Shown here one piece after another: positions 17,003 through 25,118 of a DNA stretch of 64,000 bases; the stretch's first letter is position 1, and every line of letters starts with the position of its first letter. Made by a program: the position numbers and the translations under genes. The stretch spans positions 62,001-126,000 of the forward strand of contig CADEFU010000005.1 in assembly GCA_902826695.1 (NCBI GenBank), given 5' to 3'. This DNA comes from an uncultured Alphaproteobacteria bacterium. Lineage in GTDB: Bacteria; Pseudomonadota; Alphaproteobacteria; Micropepsales; Micropepsaceae. Below the pieces are notes generated by a model. It was not told the origin of the DNA, ran no database searches, and worked only from the letters and a program-made list of their open reading frames with translations.

Positions 17003-17425
17003 TCAGCCCTTCGCCGGGCGCCACAGTGGCCCAACCGCAAGCAAAAGAACCGCCACGTTGAACAACGCGTTCGACGCATTGCCGGAGGCGATCGACCCTG
17101 CGCTGTCCAAAACGAACCACGCAAGCACGCCGGTTACGACGGCACGTCGCACGCCCTCGGGCGCCGCGTCGTAGACCCAAGCGGATAGGCACCAGATCAT
17201 CACGCCCCAGCCGAACAGAAACCCGCCCGTCAGCGCCGACAAGAACCGTGTGTCCGCAGACTCATACGTGGTCGCGCCGTCGACGGGCCAACTCAAGATA
17301 TCCAGCGTCAGCCGCGCCGGCTCCGCCGTCTCCGCCATCGTTCCAAGGAAGAACACGGGGCCGAACGACCCGACCACGATGGCCGTCACCTTCAGCCAGA
17401 ATTTGTGAAACGCGCGCGTCGCCAT
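17003..17425 (-). CDS. Four-helix membrane protein, paralogue of 17551-17976
   Basis: A 140-residue membrane protein with four hydrophobic helices and a short soluble loop between helices 1 and 2. It aligns with the divergently encoded neighbour: FGWGVMIW to VGWGLTVL, LAWFVLDSAGSIASG to TAWFVIDSALSVATG, and an F/LTLD-to-RFxxxxxGxxxxGW block. Family and function unknown to me. Three start codons lie in a row (GTG, ATG, ATG). AGAGAGG sits 5 bases before the last, so 17425 is preferred. Its stop is 6 bp from the ATP-grasp stop. Confidence 0.72.
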   Translation of the reverse strand: MATRAFHKFWLKVTAIVVGSFGPVFFLGTMAETAEPARLTLDILSWPVDGATTYESADTRFLSALTGGFLFGWGVMIWCLSAWVYDAAPEGVRRAVVTGVLAWFVLDSAGSIASGNASNALFNVAVLLLAVGPLWRPAKG

Positions 17426-17550
17426 CATCACCTCTCTCGTATCGGCCCATGCTGCCTCAAGACCAACAGCAATACGATTACCTCTAAGGTACTGGCCAGC
17501 CTCGAACGCGCATGTAACACTGGAGCCGCGAAACGACGGAGTGTCACGGC

Positions 17551-17976
17551 GTGACGGTATTCTGGCGAAACTGGCTCAGCGTATGGGCGTGGAGCGTGAT
17601 CGTATTCGGCCTCGTCATCGCGGGCGGCGCTTTCGAAGCAACCTTAGGACCGATACGCTTGATCTACGAAAGCCTCCAAGGTCCCGGCCCCTTCGCGTTC
17701 GACGCGCCCATGCGCTTTAGCCAAGGGGTCTTAGGAGCTGTTACCGTCGGTTGGGGCCTCACCGTGCTCATGATGCTGCGCCCCGTGATCGACCTCGGCG
17801 AAAAGGGGCGCCCCTTCTGGGTCGCGATCGCCGCCGGGATCACGGCTTGGTTCGTCATCGACAGCGCACTGTCCGTCGCCACGGGCTTTGGCCTCAACGT
17901 TATCCCGAACCTAACGCTGCTCGCCGGATTCTTGATCCCCATGTTTGCCACCGGAAAGCTGAAATCGGCCGGATAG
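17551..17976 (+). CDS. Four-helix membrane protein, paralogue of 17003-17425
   Basis: A 141-residue protein with four transmembrane helices, starting with GTG (GGAG 9 bases upstream). It shares the WFVxDSAxSxAxG motif and the GWG-containing second helix with the divergent neighbour, so the pair looks like an ancient duplication. Charged residues are concentrated between helices 2 and 3 (DLGEKGRPF). No known domain was recognised. The 125-bp gap between the two genes must hold both promoters. Confidence 0.72.
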   Translation: MTVFWRNWLSVWAWSVIVFGLVIAGGAFEATLGPIRLIYESLQGPGPFAFDAPMRFSQGVLGAVTVGWGLTVLMMLRPVIDLGEKGRPFWVAIAAGITAWFVIDSALSVATGFGLNVIPNLTLLAGFLIPMFATGKLKSAG

Positions 17977-18071
17977 CCTGGGCAACCTGTGCCGGCCGCC
18001 GCAATTTCAACCTCTCGCCATTGATCGGTCCTTTGGGCAAAATACACGCGTGATTTGACGCCCAGGACCCC

Positions 18072-18941
18072 ATGGCCGCCGAAGTCGATCAATTCTCATA
18101 CGCCTCGCCGAACGACCCCGCCTTCAAACGCCTCGTCATCCGCGTGATCGAGCGCCTGTCCGGTCAACCCGAACTGAAGCGGATGTACCAGGAGCGCCTG
18201 GATCGTCCCCGCCCCGGCGAAAGCTTCTGGGACGCCGCCATCCGCAAGCTTCAGCTGAACATTCTCTTGAACGAGGACCAGCTCGCTCAGATTCCGTCGA
18301 GCGGCCCTGCGATCATCGTGGCGAACCATCCGTTCGGCGTACTCGACGGCATCATGATCTGCTGGCTCGTTGCTCGCATCCGCCCCGACTTCAAGATATT
18401 GACGAACGCGCTCCTGAACCGCATCGACGAAATCAGAAACGCATTGCTGCCGATCGATTTCGAAGAATCGAAAGCAGCCCTCGACACGAACATCAAATCC
18501 CGCGCCGAGGCGAAAGCGCTGCTCGAAAAAGGCGGCGTGCTGATCATCTTCCCCGGCGGCACGGTTTCAACGACGCCGAGCGTGCTCTCGCGCAATGCCA
18601 AAGACCCCGAATGGAAGACGTTCACGGCGCGCATGATCGTGCAAGGTAAGGCGCCGGTCGTCCCCGTCTTCTTTGGTGGCCAGAACTCGCGCCTGTTCCA
18701 GATCGCAAGCCACGTCTCGATGACGCTGCGCCTGTCGCTTCTGTTCAAAGAGGTCCATGACCGCATCGGCAACGACATGGTCATCCAAATCGGCGAGCGC
18801 ATCCCCTACGAGCAACTGAAAGCGATCCCCGACCGCAAACAGCTGATGGAATTCCTCCGCGAAAAAACCTACGCCCTAGCCGAAGGCGCCCCCACCCCAT
18901 CCAAACGCAAACGCCGCCGCCGCCGCGTAGCCGCCGAGTAG
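18072..18941 (+). CDS. Lysophospholipid acyltransferase (PlsC/LPLAT) family
   Basis: A 289-residue acyltransferase. The catalytic NHPFGVLDG (a variant of NHxxxxD, near residue 90) and the substrate-binding FPGGTVSTTPS (near residue 165) are present. The family transfers acyl groups to glycerol-3-phosphate derivatives or to lyso-ornithine lipid (OlsA/hemolysin-like branch), but the exact substrate is not clear. The C-terminus is strongly basic (KRKRRRRR), possibly a membrane-surface anchor. It starts 95 bp after the four-helix protein. Confidence 0.87.
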   Translation: MAAEVDQFSYASPNDPAFKRLVIRVIERLSGQPELKRMYQERLDRPRPGESFWDAAIRKLQLNILLNEDQLAQIPSSGPAIIVANHPFGVLDGIMICWLVARIRPDFKILTNALLNRIDEIRNALLPIDFEESKAALDTNIKSRAEAKALLEKGGVLIIFPGGTVSTTPSVLSRNAKDPEWKTFTARMIVQGKAPVVPVFFGGQNSRLFQIASHVSMTLRLSLLFKEVHDRIGNDMVIQIGERIPYEQLKAIPDRKQLMEFLREKTYALAEGAPTPSKRKRRRRRVAAE

Positions 18942-18948
18942 GGTGAAA

Positions 18949-19211
18949 CGCCAAGCTCGCCAAGCCGCTCATGCAAGCCAGTAGGCGTTGCCCAGCTGAA
19001 CCGCTCAAAGAATTTTCTCCCGCGAAGTCGTGAAGAAAGGATGCGAACGGCGAAAGGAGTACGGCACGAAGCGCCATCAAGATGGGTAGCGCGCGAAAAC
19101 CAACCGCTTCGCGCCTTTTCTTTGCGTCCTTCGCGGCTTCGCGTGAGCCAATCAAAACCGACACTGCACGAACGCAGCAAGCCGCACACGAGCAGCTTGG
19201 CGAGCTTGGCG
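18949..19211. repeat. Palindromic intergenic element, MITE-like
   Basis: A 263-bp non-coding segment bounded by perfect inverted 17-mers, CGCCAAGCTCGCCAAGC at 18949-18965 and its complement at 19195-19211. Inside, a second pair of inverted blocks faces each other: CGCGAAG-rich sequence at about 19021-19041, and the TTTGCGTCC / CGCGGCTTCGCG type at about 19120-19144. It fills nearly the whole gap between the acyltransferase and the MarR gene. Half-copies occur near 28341-28423, and smaller fragments near 57273 and 4771. No coding capacity. Confidence 0.7.
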
Positions 19212-19225
19212 CTTCAATCCGCCGT

Positions 19226-19690
19226 CTAAAGCTTCACCGCCGCCGCGGTGAGCTTGTCGAGCAGCCGTTCGAGCTGCGCCCGCTCCGCCGCGCTCAAGTC
19301 CGCCGTCACGCGTTGCTCGTAGTCGCGCGCCAGTGGCACGATCTCGTCGTAGACCGCGCGGCCCGCGTCGGTGAGGAACAGATGCCGCGCCCGACGATCG
19401 CCTTCGACCGCGCGCTGCTCGATGCGTTCGGTCTTCTTCAGCCGCGCGACGGCCCGGCTGACCTGCACCTTGTCCATCGCGGTGCGCTCGGTCACCTCGG
19501 CGGCGGTCAGGCCCGGAAACCGCCCCAGCACCGCCATCACGCGCCACTCCGGGATCGTGAGTTGGAACTGTTGCTCGTAGCTCTTCGCAATGCGCCCGGA
19601 CACCGTGTTCGACAGCACCGACAACCGGTACGGCAAGAAATGCTCGAGAACGAGCAGCCCTTCGCCCGCGGGTTTGCGCTCAGGCCGCAT
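19226..19690 (-). CDS. MarR-family regulator of the homogentisate operon (putative)
   Basis: A 154-residue winged-helix protein. The recognition region LTAAEVTERTAMDKVQVSRAVARL and the wing DRRARHLFLTDAGRAV are typical of MarR. It is the last gene of the hppD-hmgA-fahA-maiA run and its start overlaps the maiA stop by 11 bp, so it is co-transcribed with the pathway. A palindrome inside the hppD promoter (23536-23553) is a likely binding site, making this an autoregulated repressor that responds to a tyrosine-degradation intermediate (inference). Confidence 0.85.
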   Translation of the reverse strand: MRPERKPAGEGLLVLEHFLPYRLSVLSNTVSGRIAKSYEQQFQLTIPEWRVMAVLGRFPGLTAAEVTERTAMDKVQVSRAVARLKKTERIEQRAVEGDRRARHLFLTDAGRAVYDEIVPLARDYEQRVTADLSAAERAQLERLLDKLTAAAVKL

Positions 19691-20318
19691 CGGGTTGCTT
19701 CTCCGGTGCGGCCGCGGCAAATGCCGGGTGTTCGCGACACGTCTTGTCGATCCGAACCAGCGTCGGGAACGCATCGACCGGCACCTTGAACCGGTACGCA
19801 TTCGCCATCTGCGGCACCAGGCAGATGTCGGCAAGCGTCGGCGTATCGCCGTGGCAATAGGCACCCGTCTGCTTCGACCCGCTCAACTGCTTCTCAAGCG
19901 CCGCGAACCCGACCGTGATCCAGTGCGCATACCACTTGGTCATGATCTCGTCGTCGGCATGCCCCATCGCTTTCAACTGCGCCCGCACGCGCATGTTGTT
20001 GACCGGATGAATATCGCACGCGATCTCGTACGCGATCTGGCGCACGCGCGCCTTCTCTGCCGGATAGCTCGGCAGCAGCGGTGGCGATGGATAAATCTCG
20101 TCCAGATACTCGACGATCGCAAGCGACTGCCCGATGACGTAGCCGCCATCTTCAAGCGTCGGGATCAACGCCTGCGGGTTGATGGCCTTGTACGCCGCGG
20201 AACTCTGCTCGCCTTTGAGCAAACTGATGATCACGTGCTCGTAAGCAATCCCCTTGAGGTTCAGCGCGATCCGCGCCCGATAAGCCGCCGACGAAAACGC
20301 ATAGTCGTAGAGCTTCAT
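19680..20318 (-). CDS. maiA: Maleylacetoacetate isomerase (zeta-class GST)
   Basis: A 212-residue zeta glutathione S-transferase. It isomerises maleylacetoacetate to fumarylacetoacetate with glutathione as cofactor, in tyrosine/phenylalanine catabolism. The N-terminal thioredoxin fold has FSSAAYRARIALNLKGI, with the usual bacterial SSA form of the active-site serine motif, and INPQALIPTLEDGG (cis-Pro, glutathione binding). The C-terminal helical domain includes TPTLADICLVPQ. The ATGA overlap with fahA and the overlap with marR show an operon. Confidence 0.92.
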   Translation of the reverse strand: MKLYDYAFSSAAYRARIALNLKGIAYEHVIISLLKGEQSSAAYKAINPQALIPTLEDGGYVIGQSLAIVEYLDEIYPSPPLLPSYPAEKARVRQIAYEIACDIHPVNNMRVRAQLKAMGHADDEIMTKWYAHWITVGFAALEKQLSGSKQTGAYCHGDTPTLADICLVPQMANAYRFKVPVDAFPTLVRIDKTCREHPAFAAAAPEKQPDAA

Positions 20319-21304
20319 TTCGGTCCCTCGTATTTCTTTACCTGATTGTCGATCGCACCGAAGACGGACGAGCCATCCGGCAGCTTCATCTCGATCCGAA
20401 CCTTGTCGCCGAAGCGCATGAACGGCGTCTCCGGTTTGCCCTTCGCGATCGTCTCGAGCATCCGCACTTCCGCAAGACAAGCCGAACCCGATTTGCGATC
20501 CGCGTTCGACACCGTACCTGACCCGATGATCGACCCGGCTTCAAGTTCGCGTGTCTTCGCCACATGCGCAATCAGTTGCGGAAACGAAAACGTCATATCG
20601 ACGCCGGCATTGGGCGACCCAAGCCGCGTGCCGTTCAAATCGATCAGCAGGGGCAAATGCACCTTACCCTCGCGCCAATGCTCGCCCAGTTCGTCAGGCG
20701 TCACGGCAACCGGCGAAAACGCCGTCGCGGGCTTCGACTGAAAAAAGCCGAACCCCTTCTCAAGTTCCTTGGGAATCAGATTCCGCAAGCTGACGTCGTT
20801 CACCAGCATCAGCAGGCGAATGTGCGGCTCCGCTTGTGCCGGCGACATGCCCATTTGCACGTCACCGGTAATCACCGCGACCTCACCTTCCATATCGATG
20901 CCCCAAGCCTCATCCGCCGCCAGAATGTCGTCTGTCGGTCCGATGAAACTGTCCGACCCGCCCTGATAGATCAGCGGATCGGTCCAAAACGACGCCGGCA
21001 TCTCCGCCCCGCGCGCCTTGCGCACCAACTCCACATGCGTGACATAGGCCGACCCGTCCGCCCACTGGAACGCACGCGGCAGCGGCGCGGCACAATCCTG
21101 CGGCCGGAACGAAAACGAACCGATCGGCGAACCTTCATTGAGCTCGCGATAGACTTGAGCCAAACGCGGCGCCGATCGCTCCCACGTGTCGAGCGCCACC
21201 TGCAGCGATGGCGCAATCCCGTCCGCGGCAATCGCCCGCTTCAAATCGCGCGACACGACGATGAGCTTTCCGTCGCGCGGCCCCTTCAGCGACGCAAGCT
21301 TCAT
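20315..21304 (-). CDS. fahA: Fumarylacetoacetate hydrolase
   Basis: A 329-residue FAH-family enzyme, the last step of homogentisate degradation, splitting fumarylacetoacetate into fumarate and acetoacetate. Metal-binding elements are visible (DMEGEVAVITGDV and MLVNDVSLRNLIPKE), and GSGTVSNADRKSGSACLAE is the characteristic C-terminal block. It is placed between hmgA and maiA, with ATGA overlaps on both sides. ATG 21304 is the operon start; the longer frame would run into hmgA. Confidence 0.93.
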   Translation of the reverse strand: MKLASLKGPRDGKLIVVSRDLKRAIAADGIAPSLQVALDTWERSAPRLAQVYRELNEGSPIGSFSFRPQDCAAPLPRAFQWADGSAYVTHVELVRKARGAEMPASFWTDPLIYQGGSDSFIGPTDDILAADEAWGIDMEGEVAVITGDVQMGMSPAQAEPHIRLLMLVNDVSLRNLIPKELEKGFGFFQSKPATAFSPVAVTPDELGEHWREGKVHLPLLIDLNGTRLGSPNAGVDMTFSFPQLIAHVAKTRELEAGSIIGSGTVSNADRKSGSACLAEVRMLETIAKGKPETPFMRFGDKVRIEMKLPDGSSVFGAIDNQVKKYEGPK

Positions 21305-22431
21305 TTCGCCCCCCGCCAACTGTCGACGTAGCTTCGATCCTCCACCGCCTCCGCATCCGGCGCCGGGTCCAGCGCGTCGCGCGTATCGATCATCACCGCG
21401 ACCTCGTCCGTTTCCTTACGCTCCGACTTCGCACCGGCAGCGAACGCCTTCGGATGCGGCCCGTGCGTGAAGCCCGCAGGATGAAACGTGACCATGCCGG
21501 GCTTGATATTGTCGCGGCTGAAGAAATTGCCGGCGTGATAGAAGATGACCTCGTCGTAGTCGTCGTTGTTGTGGAAGAATGGCACTTTCAACGCGCCGGG
21601 ATCGCTTTCGATCGGCCGCGGCACAAACGTGCAGACGACAAACCGGTCGGCGAGGAACGTCGTATGCACAGACGGCGGCAGATGATAGCGATGGCTGACG
21701 ATCGGCCGGATGTCGCGCCAATTCAGCTTCACCGGCACGACCGTTCCCTTCCAGCCTTGCGCGTCCAGCGGATTGAACGGATAGACGATCGTCGAAATCT
21801 GTCCGCGCCGCTTGACCGCGACTTTCCAGGTACTCTCGTCCTGCTGCATCAGGAAGCGATGATTGATCTTCGGCGTCTCCAACACCGCCGGATCGAACTG
21901 CGCATGCTCGCCCAGCATCCCGCGATCGGGCAGCCGGTAGGCGTTGTCGACGGCCTCAACCATCAAGAATGAGCAGTCTTCGCGGGGCTCGATACGCCAC
22001 ATCGTCCCACGCGGAATGACGATGTAGTCGCCGTCGCGAAACGTCATGTGGCCGAAGTCCGAGTAGAAATCGCCGGACCCCGCATGCACGAAAATCAGCT
22101 CGTCGCCGTCGCCGTTGCGGACGAGATCGTGCATGTTTTCCGTAAGCTGCCAAACGCGGATTCTAGTCCGCGCATTGCTGAGCAGCGCTTTAGCCGACCA
22201 CGGCGTCGCGCTGAACCCCGAAAACTTGTTCGTGTCGTAGGCGCGTGGCCGCAAGGGGCCGGAGAAGGACGACCATGCCGTCGGCATGTGCTTGTGATAC
22301 ATGTGCGTGGCCGGTCCGAAGAAGCCCTCGCGACCGAGCTCGCGCTCATACGTGCCTTCCGGCAAGTCCGCATGTGCTTGCCGCGAAGCTTGGCCTTCGA
22401 TACGCGGAAAGTTGATCCAATTTTTGCTCAT
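21301..22431 (-). CDS. hmgA: Homogentisate 1,2-dioxygenase
   Basis: A 376-residue cupin-fold iron dioxygenase that opens the ring of homogentisate to maleylacetoacetate. The iron-site region is near the C-terminus: DYDEVIFYHAGNFFSRDN (Glu and His) and VTFHPAGFTHGPHPKAF (His). The N-terminal HMYHKHMPTAW is also typical. The form is the shorter bacterial one (about 380 residues, versus about 440 for human/pseudomonad HGD). Overlaps hppD and fahA by ATGA. Confidence 0.93.
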   Translation of the reverse strand: MSKNWINFPRIEGQASRQAHADLPEGTYERELGREGFFGPATHMYHKHMPTAWSSFSGPLRPRAYDTNKFSGFSATPWSAKALLSNARTRIRVWQLTENMHDLVRNGDGDELIFVHAGSGDFYSDFGHMTFRDGDYIVIPRGTMWRIEPREDCSFLMVEAVDNAYRLPDRGMLGEHAQFDPAVLETPKINHRFLMQQDESTWKVAVKRRGQISTIVYPFNPLDAQGWKGTVVPVKLNWRDIRPIVSHRYHLPPSVHTTFLADRFVVCTFVPRPIESDPGALKVPFFHNNDDYDEVIFYHAGNFFSRDNIKPGMVTFHPAGFTHGPHPKAFAAGAKSERKETDEVAVMIDTRDALDPAPDAEAVEDRSYVDSWRGAK

Positions 22432-23498
22432 GCCTGCAGCACCCCGCGGCGAATTTGGTCGAGTTCGATGGACTCGAACAGCGCCTGGAAGTTCCCTTCG
22501 CCAAATCCATCATTGCCTTTGCGCTGAATAATCTCGAAGAAGATCGGCCCGATCGCGTTCTGCGTGAAGATCTGCAGCAGCAACCCCTTGCCGTCGTGCG
22601 GCGCGCCGTCGATCAAAATCTGATTGCGCTTGAGCCTCGCGACGTCCTCGCCGTGACCGGGCAGCCGCTTGTCGATGCCCTCGAAATAGGTGTCGATCGT
22701 CGACTGGAAGGCGACGTGCGCCTTCCGCAAGCTTTCGACCGTCTCATAGATGTTGTTCGTCGACAGCGCGATGTGCTGAATGCCCTCGCCCTTGTACTCG
22801 TTCAGATACTCGGCGATCTGCGACTTGTCGTCGGCGCTCTCGTTGATCGGGATGCGGATCTTTCCGCACGGGCTCGTCATCGCCCGGCTCTTCAAACCGG
22901 TTAGCTTTCCTTCGATATCGAAGTACTTGATCTCTCGGAAATTGAAGAGCTTCTCGTAGAAGCCGGCCCACACGTTCATGTTGCCGCGATAAACGTTGTG
23001 CGTGACGTGATCGACTTCGATCAACCCGACACCGTCGTTGTTCAATCCCTTCGCCGCATCCGTCGGCACGAAGTCGATGTCATAGATCGAAACCTGGCCC
23101 GGCCCATATCGATCGACGAAATAGATCAAGCTGCCGCCGATGCCTTCGATCGCGGGAATGTTGAGCTCCATCGGCCCGACTTTGCCCGCTGCCGGCTTCG
23201 CGCCCAGCTCGAGCGCGCGCTTGTAGGCAAAGCCCGCATCCTTCACCCGGAACGCCATTGCGCAGGCCGACGGCCCGTGCGCCTTCGCGAACCGCGCACC
23301 GTGGCTTTCGCCCTCCGCGTTGACGATGAAGTTGACGTCGCGCTGCTTGTAGAGCGTGACGTTCTTCGAACGATGCTTGGCAACCGCGCGGAAACCCAGG
23401 CTCTCGAAATAGCGCCCCAGCGCGGCAGTATCGGGGGCGGTGTATTCGATGAATTCGAACCCGTCCGTTCCCATTGGATTATCGAACAAATCGGCCAT
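22428..23498 (-). CDS. hppD: 4-hydroxyphenylpyruvate dioxygenase
   Basis: A 356-residue two-VOC-domain iron enzyme converting 4-hydroxyphenylpyruvate to homogentisate. Iron ligands are recognisable in the C-terminal half: IEVDHVTHNVYRG (His), IQHIALSTNNI (His) and FFEIIQRKG (Glu). It is the first gene of the tyrosine-degradation operon. ATG 23498 (MADLFDNPMGTDGFEFIEY) is the family N-terminus; an in-frame ATG at 23513 is possible. Its promoter and a MarR-type operator lie about 35-60 bp upstream. Confidence 0.94.
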   Translation of the reverse strand: MADLFDNPMGTDGFEFIEYTAPDTAALGRYFESLGFRAVAKHRSKNVTLYKQRDVNFIVNAEGESHGARFAKAHGPSACAMAFRVKDAGFAYKRALELGAKPAAGKVGPMELNIPAIEGIGGSLIYFVDRYGPGQVSIYDIDFVPTDAAKGLNNDGVGLIEVDHVTHNVYRGNMNVWAGFYEKLFNFREIKYFDIEGKLTGLKSRAMTSPCGKIRIPINESADDKSQIAEYLNEYKGEGIQHIALSTNNIYETVESLRKAHVAFQSTIDTYFEGIDKRLPGHGEDVARLKRNQILIDGAPHDGKGLLLQIFTQNAIGPIFFEIIQRKGNDGFGEGNFQALFESIELDQIRRGVLQA

Positions 23499-23531
23499 TT
23501 TTCGCGTCCTCATCGGCGGTCTCAGCGTGCA

Positions 23532-23560
23532 ACATAGTTTCACTTGCAACTATTATCAAC
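23532..23560 (-). promoter_or_regulatory. hppD operon promoter with embedded MarR-type operator
   Basis: On the minus strand TTGATA (23560-23555) and TATGTT (23537-23532) are separated by exactly 17 bp, a good sigma-70 promoter. The spacer and part of the -10 box are filled by an 18-bp imperfect palindrome, TAGTTTCACTTGCAACTA on the plus strand (23536-23553). Its half-sites TAGTT/AACTA match perfectly and the inner bases partly. A repressor bound here would block RNA polymerase. The operon's own MarR protein is the obvious candidate. Confidence 0.7.
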
Positions 23561-23667
23561 CATTTCATCCCTCCCGTGCACAATTGAATGCGAACCCCAC
23601 CACCCCCACATGCACGGGCCCCACGTCCGGCCCACTGGGGAGGGGCATTGAGATCGAGGAGTGATCC

Positions 23668-24576
23668 ATGTCGAACGTCTTCACACAGCGCCCCGGCGGC
23701 CGTTTGCCCGGCGGCTTTCCGAACTTCCTGAGCGTACCGATCGTCATTCTGATCGTCGTAGTCCTGGCGATCTTCATGCTGTGGCCGTTCCGCACGATCG
23801 ACCAAGGTGACGTCGGCGTGAAGCTGCGCTGGGGCCAGGCCGTCGATGTGCTCTACCCCGGCATCAACATCGTGATCCCCGGCATGGAGCGCGTGGTTCT
23901 TCTGCCGACGCGTACGCAGAAGTTCACCCCGCCGCCGCTCAACTCGTACTCCAAAGACACGCAGGTCGCGGACGTGAAGGTGTCCGTGAACTATCACGTC
24001 GATCCGACAAAGGCGATTGAGGTCTACTCGCGCTACGGCGCGGCGTTTGCCGAAACGATTATCAACCCGAACGTGAGCAAGCGCTTCAAAGAGGTCTTTG
24101 GCCGCTACGACTCGCGCGAGATCGTCAACAAGCGCAAAGAGCTCGGCGAAGAAGTCGAAACCGCCATCCGCCAGAGCATCCCGCCCTCGATCGTGATCGA
24201 AACCGTTCAGATCGAGAATATCGACTTCTCCGACACGTACGAAGCCGCCATCGAAGGTGCGGCCCAAGCCGAAGCGGCCGTGCGCAAGGCCAAGCAAGAG
24301 CTCGAGCAGAAGAAGGTCGATGCCGAGCGCGTCGTTGTCCAAGCGACGGCCGACGCGACCGCCCGCATCACCGCAGCCAAGGCCGAAGCCGACGCGATCC
24401 GCCTGCGCGGCGAAGCCGAAGCGGCAGCCCTGCAAGCCAAGGCCGCGGCACTCCGCGACAACCCTGGCTACGTGGCGCTGACGGCGGCCGAAAAGTGGGA
24501 CGGCAAACTGCCCACCACGTTCGTGCCGGGTTCGTCGGTGCCGTTCGTCACCGTCCCGCGCGGCGGCAACCCGTAA
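23668..24576 (+). CDS. SPFH/Band 7 (prohibitin-like) membrane protein
   Basis: A 302-residue protein with one N-terminal transmembrane helix (VPIVILIVVVLAIFMLWPF). A prohibitin-type SPFH domain follows (DQGDVGVKLRWGQAVDVLYP, then SVNYHVDP), and then a long alanine/glutamate/lysine coiled coil (about residues 180-275). Such proteins form oligomeric scaffolds in membrane microdomains and modulate proteases; no protease partner is adjacent. GAGGAGT precedes ATG 23668. It is divergent from hppD, so the two share a 169-bp promoter region. Confidence 0.9.
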   Translation: MSNVFTQRPGGRLPGGFPNFLSVPIVILIVVVLAIFMLWPFRTIDQGDVGVKLRWGQAVDVLYPGINIVIPGMERVVLLPTRTQKFTPPPLNSYSKDTQVADVKVSVNYHVDPTKAIEVYSRYGAAFAETIINPNVSKRFKEVFGRYDSREIVNKRKELGEEVETAIRQSIPPSIVIETVQIENIDFSDTYEAAIEGAAQAEAAVRKAKQELEQKKVDAERVVVQATADATARITAAKAEADAIRLRGEAEAAALQAKAAALRDNPGYVALTAAEKWDGKLPTTFVPGSSVPFVTVPRGGNP

Positions 24577-24589
24577 CAGCCTCTCCGAG

Positions 24590-24625
24590 CGGCCCGCCCT
24601 TCAAACGGCGGGCCGTTTCGCGTTT
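24590..24625 (+). terminator. Rho-independent terminator after SPFH gene
   Basis: A perfect 9-bp GC-rich stem, CGGCCCGCC / GGCGGGCCG (24590-24598 and 24607-24615), with an 8-base loop is followed by TTTCGCGTTT. It lies 13 bp after the SPFH stop and runs up to the end of the convergent MarR gene, so it may serve both. Confidence 0.75.
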
Positions 24626-25055
24626 AGCCTTCCTCGTTCAGGCGCACCAAAATCGCCGCCGCACGCGCGAGAACCTTGAGCTCATCCGCGCTCAAACCCT
24701 CCACCTGCTTCGTCAGCACCTCAAGACGCCGCTCGCGCCCCGCCTCAAGCAGCGCTCGGCCTTTCGCCGTCGCCGCAATCTTGAGCGCACGGCGGTCGTT
24801 CGCATGCTCAGTCTTGGTCGCAAGACCGTCCGCCTCCAACTCCGCCACCAGCCGCGACATTGTTGGCGCGCGCACCTGCTCGGCAGCGGCAAGATCCTTC
24901 AGCGTCTGCGGCCCGCCGAAAACGAGCACCGAAAGCGCCGACGACTTCGGCGCCGACAGCCCCATCGCAAAGTCGTATCTGCGCAACCGCCGCAGCAACC
25001 GCAACGCCGCCGAGTGCACCCGCTCCGCGATCTGATGCGCCTCGCCCTTCTTCAA
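24624..25055 (-). CDS. MarR-family regulator divergent from a VOC gene
   Basis: A 143-residue winged-helix protein. QTLKDLAAAEQVRAPTMSRLVAEL is the recognition helix region and NDRRALKIAATAKGRALL the wing. The start appears to be TTG (25055) with AGAGGG a few bases upstream; no in-frame ATG gives a complete fold. It faces a VOC gene across 63 bp that holds a strong palindromic operator, so local autoregulation and control of the VOC gene are likely. Confidence 0.85.
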   Translation of the reverse strand: MKKGEAHQIAERVHSAALRLLRRLRRYDFAMGLSAPKSSALSVLVFGGPQTLKDLAAAEQVRAPTMSRLVAELEADGLATKTEHANDRRALKIAATAKGRALLEAGRERRLEVLTKQVEGLSADELKVLARAAAILVRLNEEG

Positions 25056-25064
25056 CCGGCCCTC

Positions 25065-25093
25065 TTTACATAATTAGTTAGCTAAGCTAATTA
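25065..25093. promoter_or_regulatory. Promoter with embedded palindromic MarR operator
   Basis: On the plus strand TTTACA (25065-25070) and TAATTA (25088-25093) are 17 bp apart. The spacer is a 21-bp palindrome, AATTAG-N9-CTAATT (25072-25092), whose centre also contains the perfect palindrome TTAGCTAA. A/T-rich dyads of this kind are typical MarR sites. It lies between the marR and VOC genes and would control the VOC gene directly and marR in reverse. Confidence 0.75.
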
Positions 25094-25118
25094 ACACGCC
25101 GCACAAAGGAGACGCAAG

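Noticed and set aside
23479..24435. 318-codon minus-strand ORF over the SPFH gene and hppD promoter
   Set aside because: Antisense to a certain SPFH protein and would cover the hppD promoter; no family match.
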